A stretch of DNA of 64,000 nt from Paraspadella gotoi (lineage: Eukaryota > Chaetognatha): the NCBI GenBank assembly GCA_051294375.1, contig JBJCIZ010000239.1, forward strand, positions 484,261 to 548,260, given 5' to 3'. Both the position numbers and the translations under genes were made by a program. The first letter of the stretch is position 1; each line of letters opens with the position of its first letter. The notes under the pieces were generated by a model. The model had not been told where the DNA came from, did not search any database, and saw only the letters and a list, made by a program, of their open reading frames with translations. Shown here piece after piece: positions 1-11,075 of this stretch.

Positions 1-111
1 AACACCATAAAATAATAAAGAATTCCAGACCATAAAAACCTCTTCTAACCCGGTTAAAACCGATTCTTTAACTGAGTTTGGCTCCCGTTTTTATGGTTTC
101 TCTCCTGCAAC
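1..111. repeat. Repeat family A, copy 1 (indel-rich)
   Basis: This aligns end to end with 3316-3420. Both begin AACACCATAAA and share the AACCATAAAAACCTCTTC and CTCCCGTTTTTATG blocks. Copy 1 has several single-base additions. It runs off the window at its left end and into a gap on the right, at the point where the other copy enters a CT tract. Confidence 0.8.
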
Positions 112-136
112 NNNNNNNNNNNNNNNNNNNNNNNNN
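112..136. other. Assembly gap, 25 N
   Basis: A run of exactly 25 N. The matching place after 3420 is a CT microsatellite, so the missing sequence is probably that repeat. Confidence 0.95.
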
Positions 137-1593
137 TTGCACGAAGACAATGTGATGGAAATGGTGAGAAGAAGCGGCGCCGAGGAAAAATTTTAGCATA
201 GTTAAAGATGTTCTAAATACTTCACAAAAGATATTACTGGCCTCAATTTGTATAAGAATGTGTAATGGAATGATAATTGATCGCTTGATACCCATTATGT
301 GCGACTAAATTCCTACCTAACCGTTTCCATTCAGCGCCACTTGAGCCCAGTCATTCGCCCTTCCAAACCAACAGGACTGGCTCTAGCCTAGTCATCGCCT
401 ACAGCATTTAAAGTAGGACGCTGGGCGCTTAATCCGCCTGTAACATTGTTTTTACAGCCTATTCGAATGACCTCAGCGACTGTATATTGAACGGTTATGC
501 TGCTCACTAATGCAATCAACAATTATTATTACTGTCTCCTTCACCATCCGATATAAAAATAATTTAATTCTGCATTACGATTGGATTTAAATTAAAAAAA
601 AACCACAAGTTGTTTTTCGATACGCTGCTTTATCGAATGCCGTCAAAATTTCGCCACTTGCTTTCGCTTAAGCAAATTAATATAAGCTGCTTGTCAATAA
701 ATAGCATTTTTTGTCAGGAGAGACGACCAAAAAAGAAAAAAATGTTCTATGTCGTAAACAGAGAAGAATCGATGCCCTTAAAAACGAATTTTAGGAATAA
801 ACCTAATAGCAACCTAAACACCAAACCTTTAATGCTTAAACCTAAACCCTAATCTAACCCAACCAACCTAAACTAACCCCTAACACCTTTTTAAACACCC
901 ACAAAAACAACACCCCAAGCCAAATAAACTATGAAATCCGGCGCTGGAGATAAAAAAAGCCTCCATTTTTGTTTTGGATACTTTTTTTGTTTTTTTGGGG
1001 GGCTAAAACAAATTCAGTTTCCGTAGGCTTTGCGAAGGAAAGAGTGAACGAAACTCCCGCCCTTGCCCCCCCCCCCACCCCCCCCTCAACGCTGGTCCTC
1101 ATCTTCCCTTCTCATCTTTCGACCGAAACGAAGAAAAAAAAAGTATGTTCGTCCGCAAAAAAAAAATAAAAGAAGAAATTTCCAGCAAACTTTTCTTTTT
1201 GTGCCAAAAGATCAAATGCCCAAAAACATTAAATATGACGACCTGCCATAGCACACCATATATTATAGCACCTCAATCATCGCACTCTGTTGACCAGGCG
1301 ATATACCGATCCTGCCATATACTCACCTATTATCCGCTCACAACACTCACTGCACTTCTGTCAACACCTCTATCACGCAAGATCTCATCTTAATCCGAGC
1401 TCTCTAAAGACAATCATACCTATACGTACCCTACTCAGTCGATATCACACTATCTCTACTCCTCCGACTCGTCGATAAAGCTCTACTATCTCACTCCAGC
1501 AACGTCCAGCAACCTACATACCATCACAATCTATACACGCGATTCTGCACTCCACTCTCACTTCCTCTTTCCCTCCATCTCCCTCTCGTCGCT
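137..1593. other. Unassigned intergenic sequence
   Basis: I see no gene here. The stretch is AT-rich with homopolymer A, T and C runs. It contains a degenerate CCTAAA/CCTAACC run (801-886) and a pyrimidine-rich slope into the CT tract. Open frames are short and low-complexity. Confidence 0.6.
801..886. repeat. Degenerate CCTAAA/CCTAACC run
   Basis: Repeated CCTAA-like words with irregular spacing. They recall telomeric CCCTAA but are too irregular to be a telomere. Similar degenerate runs lie at 6590-6700 and, on the opposite strand, at 46830-46990. Confidence 0.5.
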
Positions 1594-1636
1594 GTCTCTC
1601 TCTCTCTCTCGTCCTCTCCTCCTCTCTCTCTCTCTC

Positions 1637-1684
<48 letters not shown>
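1594..1684. repeat. (CT)n microsatellite
   Basis: Nearly pure CT dinucleotides interrupted by a few extra C or GT bases. Confidence 0.9.
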
Positions 1685-1794
1685 AGTTTTATCGCCGGCA
1701 AAACTGAACTAAAACCATCTTTTTATTTTAAAAAGTGCAGAGACAACTTGATAAATGTAAAAACGTGCTTAAAAACATCGCTAAAGAAGAATGA

Positions 1795-2970
1795 ACATGA
1801 GAGAACAGAAGACGCGGGAGACAGAAGAGATTGAGAAGAGAAGACAGAGAAGCAGAAGAGAAGAGAAGAGAGAGAGAGGAGATGAGAGAGAGAGATATAT
1901 GAAGGAAACGACGTGAGAAGAGAGAGAAGAGAGAGAGAGAGAGAGATCTCTGAAGTAACGACTCCATAAAAGGGCTGAGACGCAATTCCCAAAAACGCAC
2001 TGAGAATGCTAAGTGCTATTTTCTTTTTTTTCGGGTAAGAGGAGAGGAGAGAAGAGAGGGGACGAGATGCAGAGAGAAGATGTGATTAAATAGACAGAGA
2101 AGACAGGAAGAAGACAGAAAGAGGATGGGTATGAGACGGTTTGAGGGAGTTAATTGTGAGATGAAATATGTGTGAGGAAAAGGCGAATAAGAGAGAGAAA
2201 AATAGGCAATATGTCATCTACAAAATGAGAAAAGCGCGAATAAGAGAAGAAAATAGAAATGAGTTAATCTACAAAGATATGGAGAGGCTATGACAGAAGG
2301 AAATAGGAATATGTCATCTACAAAACTGCAGCAAAGCGAATGAGAGAAGAAAATAAATATGTCGATCCACAAACGAGGAAAGCGATGGCTGGATATGAGG
2401 CGGAATAATAACCCAACCGAGAGAAAAAAAGGAAATAAGCAAATAAGTAAGGAAATTGTTTGGAAAGAGGAGAGAGAGAGAGAAGAGAGAGATGAGAGAG
2501 AGAGAGAGAAAGAGAGAAGAATGAGAGAGAGACGAGACGAGAGATAAAGAGTGAGTTTCTTTAATACACAAAGGGAACGCAGCTGACAACGAAATCCGCG
2601 TCTGAATGAAGAAAGCAAGAGAAAAATAAGAGAAAAAAAAAAGAAAAAAATAGAAAAGAAAATACATGAAAAAAGGAGGAAGAAGAAAGTTGAGAAAAGA
2701 AAAAAACGAGAAAAAAATGAAGAAAAAAAAAAGATTAGAGAAAAAAAGATTTAGCAGTAAGAAACTGACGGAAGGAGAGTACTAGGAAAAGAAGCGGGAA
2801 AAAGGAGGAAAGAAAAGAAAAAAGAAAAAAAAGAAATACTCTAAAAATAAAAGTGTAACAGAAAAAAAGTAGGAAAGAAAAAAAATGAAAATGAACACAA
2901 CGGTAAAAAAAAACGGACAAGAACATTTAAAATGGCGCGAGAGAAAGGATTTATTGGAAGAAGATAAAGA
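1795..2970. repeat. Purine-rich (GA/GAA) tract, about 1.2 kb
   Basis: The plus strand is dominated by A and G throughout. Pure GA runs lie near 1858-1950 and 2466-2545, and GAAAAA-type sequence fills 2600-2900. The many minus-strand open frames (Leu/Ser/Phe-rich) and plus-strand Arg/Glu frames are by-products of this composition and are not genes. Confidence 0.85.
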
Positions 2971-2996
2971 AAATTTAAACAGAACTTAAGCACACA

Positions 2997-3012
2997 CTCT
3001 CTCTCTCTCTCT

Positions 3013-3067
<55 letters not shown>
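2997..3067. repeat. (CT)n microsatellite
   Basis: CT repeats immediately follow the purine tract, giving opposite-strand symmetry with it. Confidence 0.9.
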
Positions 3068-3068
<1 letters not shown>

Positions 3069-3315
3069 ATCCCTCTATCTCTTTCTCTCACGTTCCCCCG
3101 CGGAAATGAGCAAATTAAATTTCCGTTAGACTCGAATCTTGCAGTCGAAATTTCTTTCTTCTTTGACGACTGAAAAAAAAAGCAACCAACAAACAACAAT
3201 TAAAAACAAAATATGCAACTACGGATCCCTAACGTTTTTCTTCAAACAAATTTCCTATGTATTCAAATCATCAAATGTATTACGTATCACCCGTTTCTCC
3301 GGCACCGTTGCTTCT

Positions 3316-3420
3316 AACACCATAAAAAAATAAAAATTCCAACCATAAAAACCTCTTCAACCCGTTTAAAAACCCGATTCTTAACTGATTTCGCTCCCGT
3401 TTTTATGTTCTCTCCTCAAC
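3316..3420. repeat. Repeat family A, copy 2
   Basis: The cleaner counterpart of 1-111, about 105 bp long. It is followed directly by a CT microsatellite, which suggests the repeat unit is associated with CT tracts. Confidence 0.8.
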
Positions 3421-3424
3421 CTTC

Positions 3425-3510
3425 CTCTCTCTCTCTCTCTCTCTCTCTCTACTCTCCTCTCTCCTCTCTCTCTCTCCTACCTCTCTCTCTCTCTCTCTCT
3501 CCCTCTCTCA
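3425..3510. repeat. (CT)n microsatellite
   Basis: CT repeats with short interruptions, directly downstream of family A copy 2. Confidence 0.9.
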
Positions 3511-4252
3511 GTCCCCCAAGTTACCGGCGAAAGAGGTTCCTACTCCAAAATGCAAAAAGGCGCGAAACTTTTACTGCCTCCCATTTTCTTTGCCGTTTTC
3601 TTTTACTGTTTCGTTTTTTCTGTTTTCTTTTACTGTTTTTTTCCTATTTCCCGCCATTTCGCTGGGGGTTCGCTTTTAAAGGTTTTTGACCCCATCAAAG
3701 TTTCGGACGGTCGAGTGGACCGATTATCGTCACTGTCTCTGTTTGGTTTCTTCTCTATGTACTTGTACTCCTAGTAGTCTAAACGAAACCGAATATATCT
3801 TGTTTAATTGTTTAATAATTACAAATATATAAAAATTACAAGACTACTATAATTATACCATTTAAGTAAGGAGACAGGAAACTAAAGTGGATTTTATTAT
3901 CAGAAGATAAACCAAGACAAGACGCTGTCAATTTTTCAGACAGTGAACCAAAGCAGAAACAGAGGATATTTATAAACGGCATGAATAATGAATTCACTCA
4001 TTATCTTTCACGACTAGAACAAAATATTTTAAAACTTAAACCTCGCTAACTCTATTCATAAACTCTCAACTCATTAAGTCTTAATGACTTTCAGACATTG
4101 ACAGATAACTTTAATAACGAAGCTACTCCCTCAGTTTACAACAGCTCTAAGTCTTCATTCTCAACTCTGTTTTGGATGCAAGACATAAGGCATCGGGGTT
4201 CAGTTCTTCCCCGGCCTCGCGACTGGGCCTCTCGTAAAATGCGCGTGGGGCA
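3511..4252. other. Unassigned intergenic sequence
   Basis: T-rich then AT-rich sequence with no gene I can support. An open frame begins near 4098 but is carried by the following GAC array. Confidence 0.5.
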
Positions 4253-4317
4253 CGACGATGACGACGACGACGATGACGACGACGACGATGATGACGACGA
4301 CGATGATGACGACGACT
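4253..4317. repeat. (GAC/GAT)n trinucleotide array
   Basis: GAC and GAT triplets in tandem. Degenerate GAC/GAT-rich sequence continues to about 4690. The array reads as poly-Asp in one plus frame, but no conserved protein surrounds it. Confidence 0.9.
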
Positions 4318-4693
4318 ATAGTTACAAAGAAGACGAGGAAGATGATAAAGACTATGACAACGACTCCGTAGGGTCGACGATGACGACGTAGACAATGACG
4401 AAAGAAAGCTGACAACGACAACAACAAAAAGATGACGGAACCACAGATGAATACGATGATGAAAACGATGACGAAGACGATAATGACGCAAACAATCAAG
4501 ACTGAAGATAATGACAATGATCAAGAGGTCTAAAAATAAATTACCCAATCAACCACGATCCTGACGAACACGATGACAACGACAAAGACGACGACAATAT
4601 TATGTACATGTTCATCCATTTTTATGATGAGAAATAACGACTATGAATTCTGCAGCAACTTTAAGACGATGATGAAAAGGATGACGATAATAT

Positions 4694-4732
<39 letters not shown>
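4694..4732. repeat. (GAC)n array
   Basis: Thirteen uninterrupted GAC triplets, immediately preceded by ATATT and followed by an EcoRI-like GAATTC. Confidence 0.95.
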
Positions 4733-4866
4733 ATTCCCAAAAGACTTTTTTTCCTTGTTGATAAAATATGCAATCTGATGCAAAAAAAAAAGGGAAGACG
4801 AAGGGAGAAAGACAAAAAATGAGGTTGCAGTTTGGAGAGAAAGAAGGAAGGAATATTAAAAGTTAA

Positions 4867-4918
4867 GAGATTAGGATTGAGATTAGGGTAGAGATTAGAA
4901 TAGAGATTAGGATTATGG
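4867..4918. repeat. GAGATTAGGATT-like minisatellite
   Basis: Four to five units of about 12 bp (GAGATTAGGATT and variants) run toward the large gap. They superficially resemble TTAGGG but the period is about 12. Confidence 0.7.
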
Positions 4919-4939
4919 TACTCTGTGAGTGAATAAACG

Positions 4940-5402
4940 NNNNNNNNNNNNNNNNNNNNNNNNNNNNNNNNNNNNNNNNNNNNNNNNNNNNNNNNNNNNN
5001 NNNNNNNNNNNNNNNNNNNNNNNNNNNNNNNNNNNNNNNNNNNNNNNNNNNNNNNNNNNNNNNNNNNNNNNNNNNNNNNNNNNNNNNNNNNNNNNNNNNN
5101 NNNNNNNNNNNNNNNNNNNNNNNNNNNNNNNNNNNNNNNNNNNNNNNNNNNNNNNNNNNNNNNNNNNNNNNNNNNNNNNNNNNNNNNNNNNNNNNNNNNN
5201 NNNNNNNNNNNNNNNNNNNNNNNNNNNNNNNNNNNNNNNNNNNNNNNNNNNNNNNNNNNNNNNNNNNNNNNNNNNNNNNNNNNNNNNNNNNNNNNNNNNN
5301 NNNNNNNNNNNNNNNNNNNNNNNNNNNNNNNNNNNNNNNNNNNNNNNNNNNNNNNNNNNNNNNNNNNNNNNNNNNNNNNNNNNNNNNNNNNNNNNNNNNN
5401 NN
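4940..5402. other. Assembly gap, 463 N
   Basis: An N run. The right edge begins with a sequence identical to the left edge of the 6726-6750 gap. Confidence 0.95.
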
Positions 5403-5626
5403 CCTCAATCGCCCATCCTCGAGCTTAATCCCTAATTCTAATGTCTGACCTAAATTTAAAATTAATTATTAATTATTAATTTTTAATTCATTTTTATTTT
5501 TAATTTTTAATTATTATTAATGAAAAAATTATTTTAATTAAGAATTTAAAATGACATGGGGCGTTCTTGGAAAATAGGGTCGCTTTTTTTGTTTTCCTTT
5601 CATTCTTTACGTATGATCACAACAGA

Positions 5627-5664
<38 letters not shown>

Positions 5665-6125
5665 TCAAAGACCTCTCAACTCGTTGACAAGAAACCCGCC
5701 AAAAGAATTTGACGCCTCCAAAGGGAAACCGAAGTCCACCGCCTTGTCCGCCAATGACACCTCCTCCAGGCCCTGACAAACCGTCTTCCTTCACGGTTGA
5801 AGGATGCCAATCGCGTCTCACGGGGAAAGAGCGTCAATTATCCCCTCGTGGCAAAAGAATTGGCATTCGTCCCTCGAAAGCAAAAGAATGGCAATCCTTT
5901 CCTCGGATCGAAAATCCCTCGAAGGAATGAAAGCAAACGCTGAAGATAGTGGAGCCGAGTCTTTCCGAGTCTGGGAACGACAGAATTTGCTCGTCGCGCA
6001 TGAAAGGTTCTTTCTTTGACTGATCAAGTTCGAATAAACTCTTTACCTCCGGGCAACGTGGCGTCGAGCTGTTCGAGACGACTCAAGAAAGATTCAAAAT
6101 AAAAACTAATGACACCTCGTGGCAA
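5403..6125 (+). repeat. Repeat family B, clean 3' part
   Basis: This aligns over its whole length with 7083-7890. Shared blocks include GCCTCCAAAGGGAAACCGAA, GTCCGCCAATGACACC and AGAATTTGCTCGTCG. It contains a pure (GAC)n array at 5628-5664 that is degenerate in the other copy. The first 39 bases equal 6687-6725 exactly. Short frames exist, but none persists in both copies, so I treat it as a non-coding repeat. Confidence 0.85.
5628..5664. repeat. (GAC)n array inside family B
   Basis: Pure GAC triplets. The corresponding place near 7355-7380 is an irregular CGACCGACGGACGACC sequence. Confidence 0.9.
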
Positions 6126-6135
6126 NNNNNNNNNN
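6126..6135. other. Assembly gap, 10 N
   Basis: Exactly 10 N, following a GACACCTCGTGGCAA end that is matched near 7873-7890 by uninterrupted sequence. Confidence 0.95.
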
Positions 6136-6725
6136 AGAATATTTTAATTGTCTGTATGGAAGTAGGTAAAGTGCGTAAAGTAATTTAGCAGCGATAAGGA
6201 AGAAAAACACGAAAGGTTGTACTGTGAACACGTCGAGTTGGCACCTGGTTGTGAGTGGTTAAAAAAAAATTAAAGCAGGTGGACATCTGGAAAAAAGTAA
6301 CCAGGGAAGGTGGTTGAAAGAGAGGGAAATGAAAGTGGCAGGTGGCACACGTCAATCAAGTCGAAAAACTCCTAGGCATCGAATAAAATCAAGGTTTTTT
6401 TTTTTAAACAACGAAATTAACGATTCTCTTTGAAGGGGAAAGAGAAAAAAAATATAAAGAGACGCCCATCTCTCGGAATTTTTTTGACTCTCTTTTCCTA
6501 GAGTGCCCCATTTTTATTCTTTTACCTCAAAATTTTATTTCAACTTTAATATTTAAGTTTAATATATATTCAAAAATATATAAACCAATCCTTAAACCTA
6601 AATATTAATCCTTAACCCTAACCTCTAACCTCAAATACTATTCCCTTTCCTAAATCTCTAACCCGAATTACTAACCCAGACCCTAACCTCAATCGCCCAT
6701 CCTCGAGCTTAATCCCTAATTCTAA
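6136..6725 (+). repeat. Contig with family B 5' part (from about 6395)
   Basis: From about 6395 it aligns with 6755-7135. Shared features are the poly-T lead, GCCCATCTCTCGGAATTTTTTTG, the CTAGAGTGCCC block, then an AT-rich TTTAATATTTAAGTTTAAT region and degenerate CCTAACC words. It ends at a gap with the 39 bases that also open 5403. 6136-6394 holds nothing recognisable. Confidence 0.8.
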
Positions 6726-6750
6726 NNNNNNNNNNNNNNNNNNNNNNNNN
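6726..6750. other. Assembly gap, 25 N
   Basis: Exactly 25 N between a clean copy and a noisy copy of the same repeat. Confidence 0.95.
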
Positions 6751-7895
6751 TTTTTTTTACGTTTAAAAAACAACGACGAAATAACCGATTTGCTCTTTGA
6801 CCAGGGCGGAAACGAGAAAAAAAAAAATAAAAATATATTTTAAAGAGGACGCCCATCTCTCGGAATTTTTTTGCGCTCTCTTTTTTTCCCTCTAGAGTGC
6901 CCAATTTTTTCTCATTCTATTCCTCAAAATTTGCTTATTTTTCAACATTTAATATTAAGTTTAAATATATTATTCAAAAGCTATACTAAACCACATCCTT
7001 AAGCGGCTATAAATAGTTAAATCCTTAACCCCCTAACTCTTATTTTCCTCTAAAATCTCTAACCAAATTTTATAACTCCGACGCCTATACCTTCAATTCG
7101 TCCCGCCCCTCAGCTTTAATCCTAATTCTAATCTCTGACCTAATTTTATCAATTTATCAATTATTAATTTTTGATTATTAATTTTTAATAATATTTTTAA
7201 AATTTTAATTATTTGTTAATGAAAACAATTTTTGTAATTAATGATATTTAAAAATTTGAATGTGGGGATATGGGCCTCCCGTTTCTTTGGAAAATAGGGG
7301 TCGATTTTTTGTTCGCTTTCGCAATTTTTTATGTAAATGATCAAACCAGATGAACTCGACCGACGGACGACCGACGACCGTCAGACCTCATCAACCCGTG
7401 ACTCAAGAAACCCGCCGAGAAGGAATTTGACGCCTCCAAAGGGAAACCGAAGTCCCACCGACTTTGTCCGCCAATGACACCTTCCTCCAGGCTCTGTACA
7501 ACCCGTCTTTCCTTCGACGTTGCAAGGATGCCAACGCGGTCTCACGCGGGAAAGAGCCGTCAATCTAACCCCTCATGCGCAAAAAGAATTGGCATTCGTC
7601 GCCTCGGAAAGCAAAAAAGTATGGCGAATCCTTTCCTCGGGACGAAGAATTGCTCTCCGTTAGGAAATGTAAAGCATAACAAGCTTGAAGCTAGTGGACC
7701 CGACGTCTTGTCCTAGTCTCGTGGAACGGCACAGAATTTGCTCGTCGGCAATGTAACCGGCTCTTTCTGTATTGACTGTATCCAATGTTCGAAAAACGTT
7801 CATATAACCTCAGCGGACATTCCGGACAAGTCGAATCGGCGTCAATAGAAAATTCACAAATGAAAAAGTAATGACACCGGTCGTGGCAACAAGGT
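6751..7895 (+). repeat. Repeat family B, continuous but indel-rich copy
   Basis: This contains the 5' part (matching 6395-6725) followed without interruption by the 3' part (matching 5403-6125). Extra single bases are scattered throughout, as in uncorrected long-read sequence. It shows that the natural order of the two clean pieces is 5' part then 3' part. Confidence 0.85.
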
Positions 7896-8799
7896 CAGTG
7901 ATACTGTTTCTCACTTCTCCCCGCCTACCCCTCAATGGTGCCAGACAATAAAGGTCACTCCGCGTCTTGAATCCGCCTCGTCGTTTTAACGCTAGTTTTT
8001 CTGCTCTCTCTTGACGCGGCCGACTACAGCGCCCTATTCATTGCCGCGAGAAAATGACCGTCGCGATGGACGGATGGAAAGAGAAAAAAGGAAAGAAGAA
8101 AAGGGAGGAAAAAAGAGGACTAAAGAAACAAGAAGACAAGAAGGAAGGCATGTGAGAATGAAGAAGGTTTACAGTTCTTAAAATTAATATGTGGGTACGC
8201 TAATCCTTTAAGATGATACCAGGTGAGGTTCATGTATACCATACATTACATACTATACAACTCGCATTCGTCTGTCTGTTTGGAAGGGTCAGAGTCGCGT
8301 TTTCCTGTATTGGCGCTAGAAGGTCATCATTTAAGATCATTTTTAGTCTGTTATTTCTCTTCTGTCGATAACTCAAGGGAGGCTCTGTCAATATCTATCC
8401 ATCTATTTTGATCTAATCTATATTGTTCTGTCTATTCTGATAACGAGTCTGTCGAGTCTGATCTAAATGTTTTGGATTGTCCTGTCTGTCCCGCCTGGTC
8501 TATCCGATCCTGTCCATGATATGTCCATGTCTTCACAATCGACGTCGTGGTGTTGACGCAAAAACGTATATCGGACGTAAACGAAGCAAAGACGGACGAC
8601 GACAAAACTGAGATAACCCGATCGGACGAAGATGGGCGCTGATCTTCTAGGGACGGCCGATAAGACGATGTTGACTCGACGACGCATAGAACGCGACGCC
8701 TGTAAGGACTCTTGACCTGATCACCTCAGACCGCCGACATGGATCAAATGCATCGACTCGTCCTAGCGGCCATTTTAGAGAACGATCACTGTCAAACAG
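7896..8799. other. Unassigned, with irregular TCTGTC-rich stretch
   Basis: I see no gene here. 8410-8520 is a noisy run of TCTGTC/CTGTCC-like words. The rest is mixed-composition DNA. Confidence 0.5.
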
Positions 8800-9165
8800 G
8801 AACGGTGAGAGAGAGAAGAGGAAAGGAGAGAGAAGATTTCGACCGACGAGAGAAGTGACGTCGCGAGATAAGAAGGAGAGAGAGCTACGGAAGCGCCGAA
8901 TCGGAGCGTGGGCACCACTGAATTGGCCGACGGACACTGGTTACTCGATGATGAGTAGAAGAGGAGAAAGAGATAAAGTCGATGATGAAGAGCAGAGGAG
9001 GAAGAGCGACGATGTGAGGACTGAGACCGAGAGAGACATGAAACGAGAGAAGACGAGGACATGACTTATGATGAGGCAGTGAGAGAGTACGAGAGATGCG
9101 ATTACGAGCGAAAGACGAGAAAAAAACCGCTGGTAGGGATAGCTGAGATTGAGAGAGACGGTTCT
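8800..9165. repeat. Irregular GA-rich stretch
   Basis: GAGAGA words diluted with GAC and GATGA. Both strands carry biased open frames that reflect composition only. Confidence 0.6.
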
Positions 9166-10168
9166 ATTAAAAAAAAACATTAAAAATGGAATGGAAATTG
9201 AAGAGGAAAAAAAAACAGTAATTGAGAGAAAAAATGGTGCCTCTCAAGGAAAATGTCATTCAGCCGGTGCATGATGCAGTGAAGCAAGGGAGGGGGAAAA
9301 AAATTGTGAAGTGGAAAGAGAAGAAGAAAAAAAGTGAAAGTGTGAAAAGAAAAAATCACGAAAATTAATCGTTGAACGAGACTTCACAAAGACTTCACAA
9401 AGAGACTTCACAGTTCACATTAGCAGGAATTTGTGAATTAGTATCACGAGATTCGTGTGTGGATTTACGAGTGAGTTGTTATTTTTATTTATTTTTTATT
9501 TTTTTATTTTTTAGCCATTATTTCGATGAAAATTGACTGCGATGAAAAAACGCATTCATTTGAATCGAAATGTTGTTAAAAAAAGAAAAGAAAAATAATG
9601 CGCTTGTAAATCTCACTACGAATAACCTAATATTAAAGAAATAACGTAACCACGACAGAAAACTAAAAACGACAGAATTTTTAATTAAATCTGAGAACGC
9701 TTATTTCAGTTCCTGTCTGTTTTCCATGTCACAGATTCTACATGAGTGAGATTATTCTGTCTCGAACTTCAATTTTGCGTCCAAATGTTATTTCGTATTA
9801 TTTCACGTCAATGGGTTCGAGTTAAGGTGATGCCATCTCAGCCTTTTGTTTTTGTCTCCTTTTCCCCGATTTTATCCCCACACCAAAGTATTTGAGAGTC
9901 TTCTTACTCTCCACGACCAGCGAATACTTTTAAACTCAACGTGTCGAAACGACCCTTCGATACTCCGTGACTCGGGGTGCGAGAAGATGGCCCCCTCGAG
10001 CCTGCGCGACTTTGTGACCCGGGGTGAGAAAATACGATTCTCGCTGCTGTCACTTTGTCGACAGTAGGGAACGAGTAAAGTGCGGAAAATATCCTAGAAT
10101 GTTTAATAAAAAAAAGTTTAACTAATGTCATAATCATTTTTTGATAATCATAGTGGCTGACTTTTTGA
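9166..10168. other. Unassigned intergenic sequence
   Basis: Mixed, mainly AT-rich sequence. One feature is a threefold AGACTTCACA-like direct repeat at about 9378-9420. No gene was recognised. Confidence 0.5.
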
Positions 10169-10184
10169 TCTGTCTGTCTGTCTG

Positions 10185-10263
<79 letters not shown>

Positions 10264-10264
10264 G
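10169..10264. repeat. (CTGT)n then (CTTT)n tetranucleotide array
   Basis: About four CTGT units followed by roughly nineteen near-perfect CTTT units. It then decays into TCTGTC/TCCATC words to about 10384. Confidence 0.95.
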
Positions 10265-10489
10265 TCTCTCCGGCTATCCCTCGGGCCATCCGTTTCTCTT
10301 TCTATCCGCCCGTCCATCCGTCTATCTCTCTGCCTAAATGTCTCTGTCTATCTGTCACTCTCTCTGTCTCCATTTCTTTCTCTCAAATAAATTCTCCAGC
10401 AGAGACCGACCTCCGTCCACACCGGCGAGTTATTTTTTCCTTCGGCCAAAAAGAATATGAAGCCTCTTCCGCCGTACCTCTTCCCCCTG

Positions 10490-11075
10490 GGCACGGATCG
10501 ACGACGAACGACGACCGACGACGGGAAAACGACGCCAACGCCGACGACAACGCCGAGAGGAGCGGACGAATGAACGAAGGAGCGGACACTGACGACGACG
10601 ATTGACGAAACGAACAACGACAACGACGATGACCACCAGCGACGACGATCAGAGGGGCAAAGATCGATGAACATAGCCGACGTAAGGACGACAAACTGCT
10701 GTACTAACGATGGTTGACGACACGCCTTCATGGACGAGACGACGATCGCAACGAACGACAACGCCGACGACAAAACGCGCCGACGAAAGAAGACGAGAAA
10801 ACAAAACGACAACAACCACAGGGCGTACCGACGACGAAAAGAAAAGACTTCAGACGAGACAAAGACGAACGATAACGAAAGACGGACAACGACGAGGAAT
10901 ACGAACGGGCTAAGACACAGATGACGACGCACGACCTTACGACAACGACTAGAACAAGCGTTGACGACAAGGATGGTGAACGACCAGACTAGAATGACGA
11001 CGTATAGACGACAAGCGACGCGAACAGACCCTAGACGCTAAAGCCGTTTTACAATTCGTCTCTTTCAAATAAATT
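10490..11075 (+). repeat. Repeat family C (GAC-rich), copy 1
   Basis: This aligns with 23985-24535. Anchors are GGAAAACGACGCCAACGCCG, ACAACGACGATGACCACCAG, ACGACGAAAAGAAAAGAC and the 3' block AGACCCTAGACGCTAAAGCC. The copy has more insertions than its partner, so long frames in it are unlikely to be genuine. Asp/Arg/Thr-rich frames come from the GAC composition. Confidence 0.85.

Noticed and set aside
2214-2667. Ser/Leu/Phe-rich minus-strand frames of 117-134 codons
   Set aside because: They read the complement of the purine tract, which lacks stop codons by composition. Overlapping frames are equally open.
4098-4391. Asp-rich open frame (97 codons) over the GAC array
   Set aside because: Its length comes from the triplet repeat. 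The flanking residues show no domain, and similar frames appear at every GAC array.
6590-6700. Telomere-like CCCTAACC words
   Set aside because: The words are irregular, internal to a repeat with AT-rich flanks, and recur inside dispersed family B. There is no perfect tandem hexamer.
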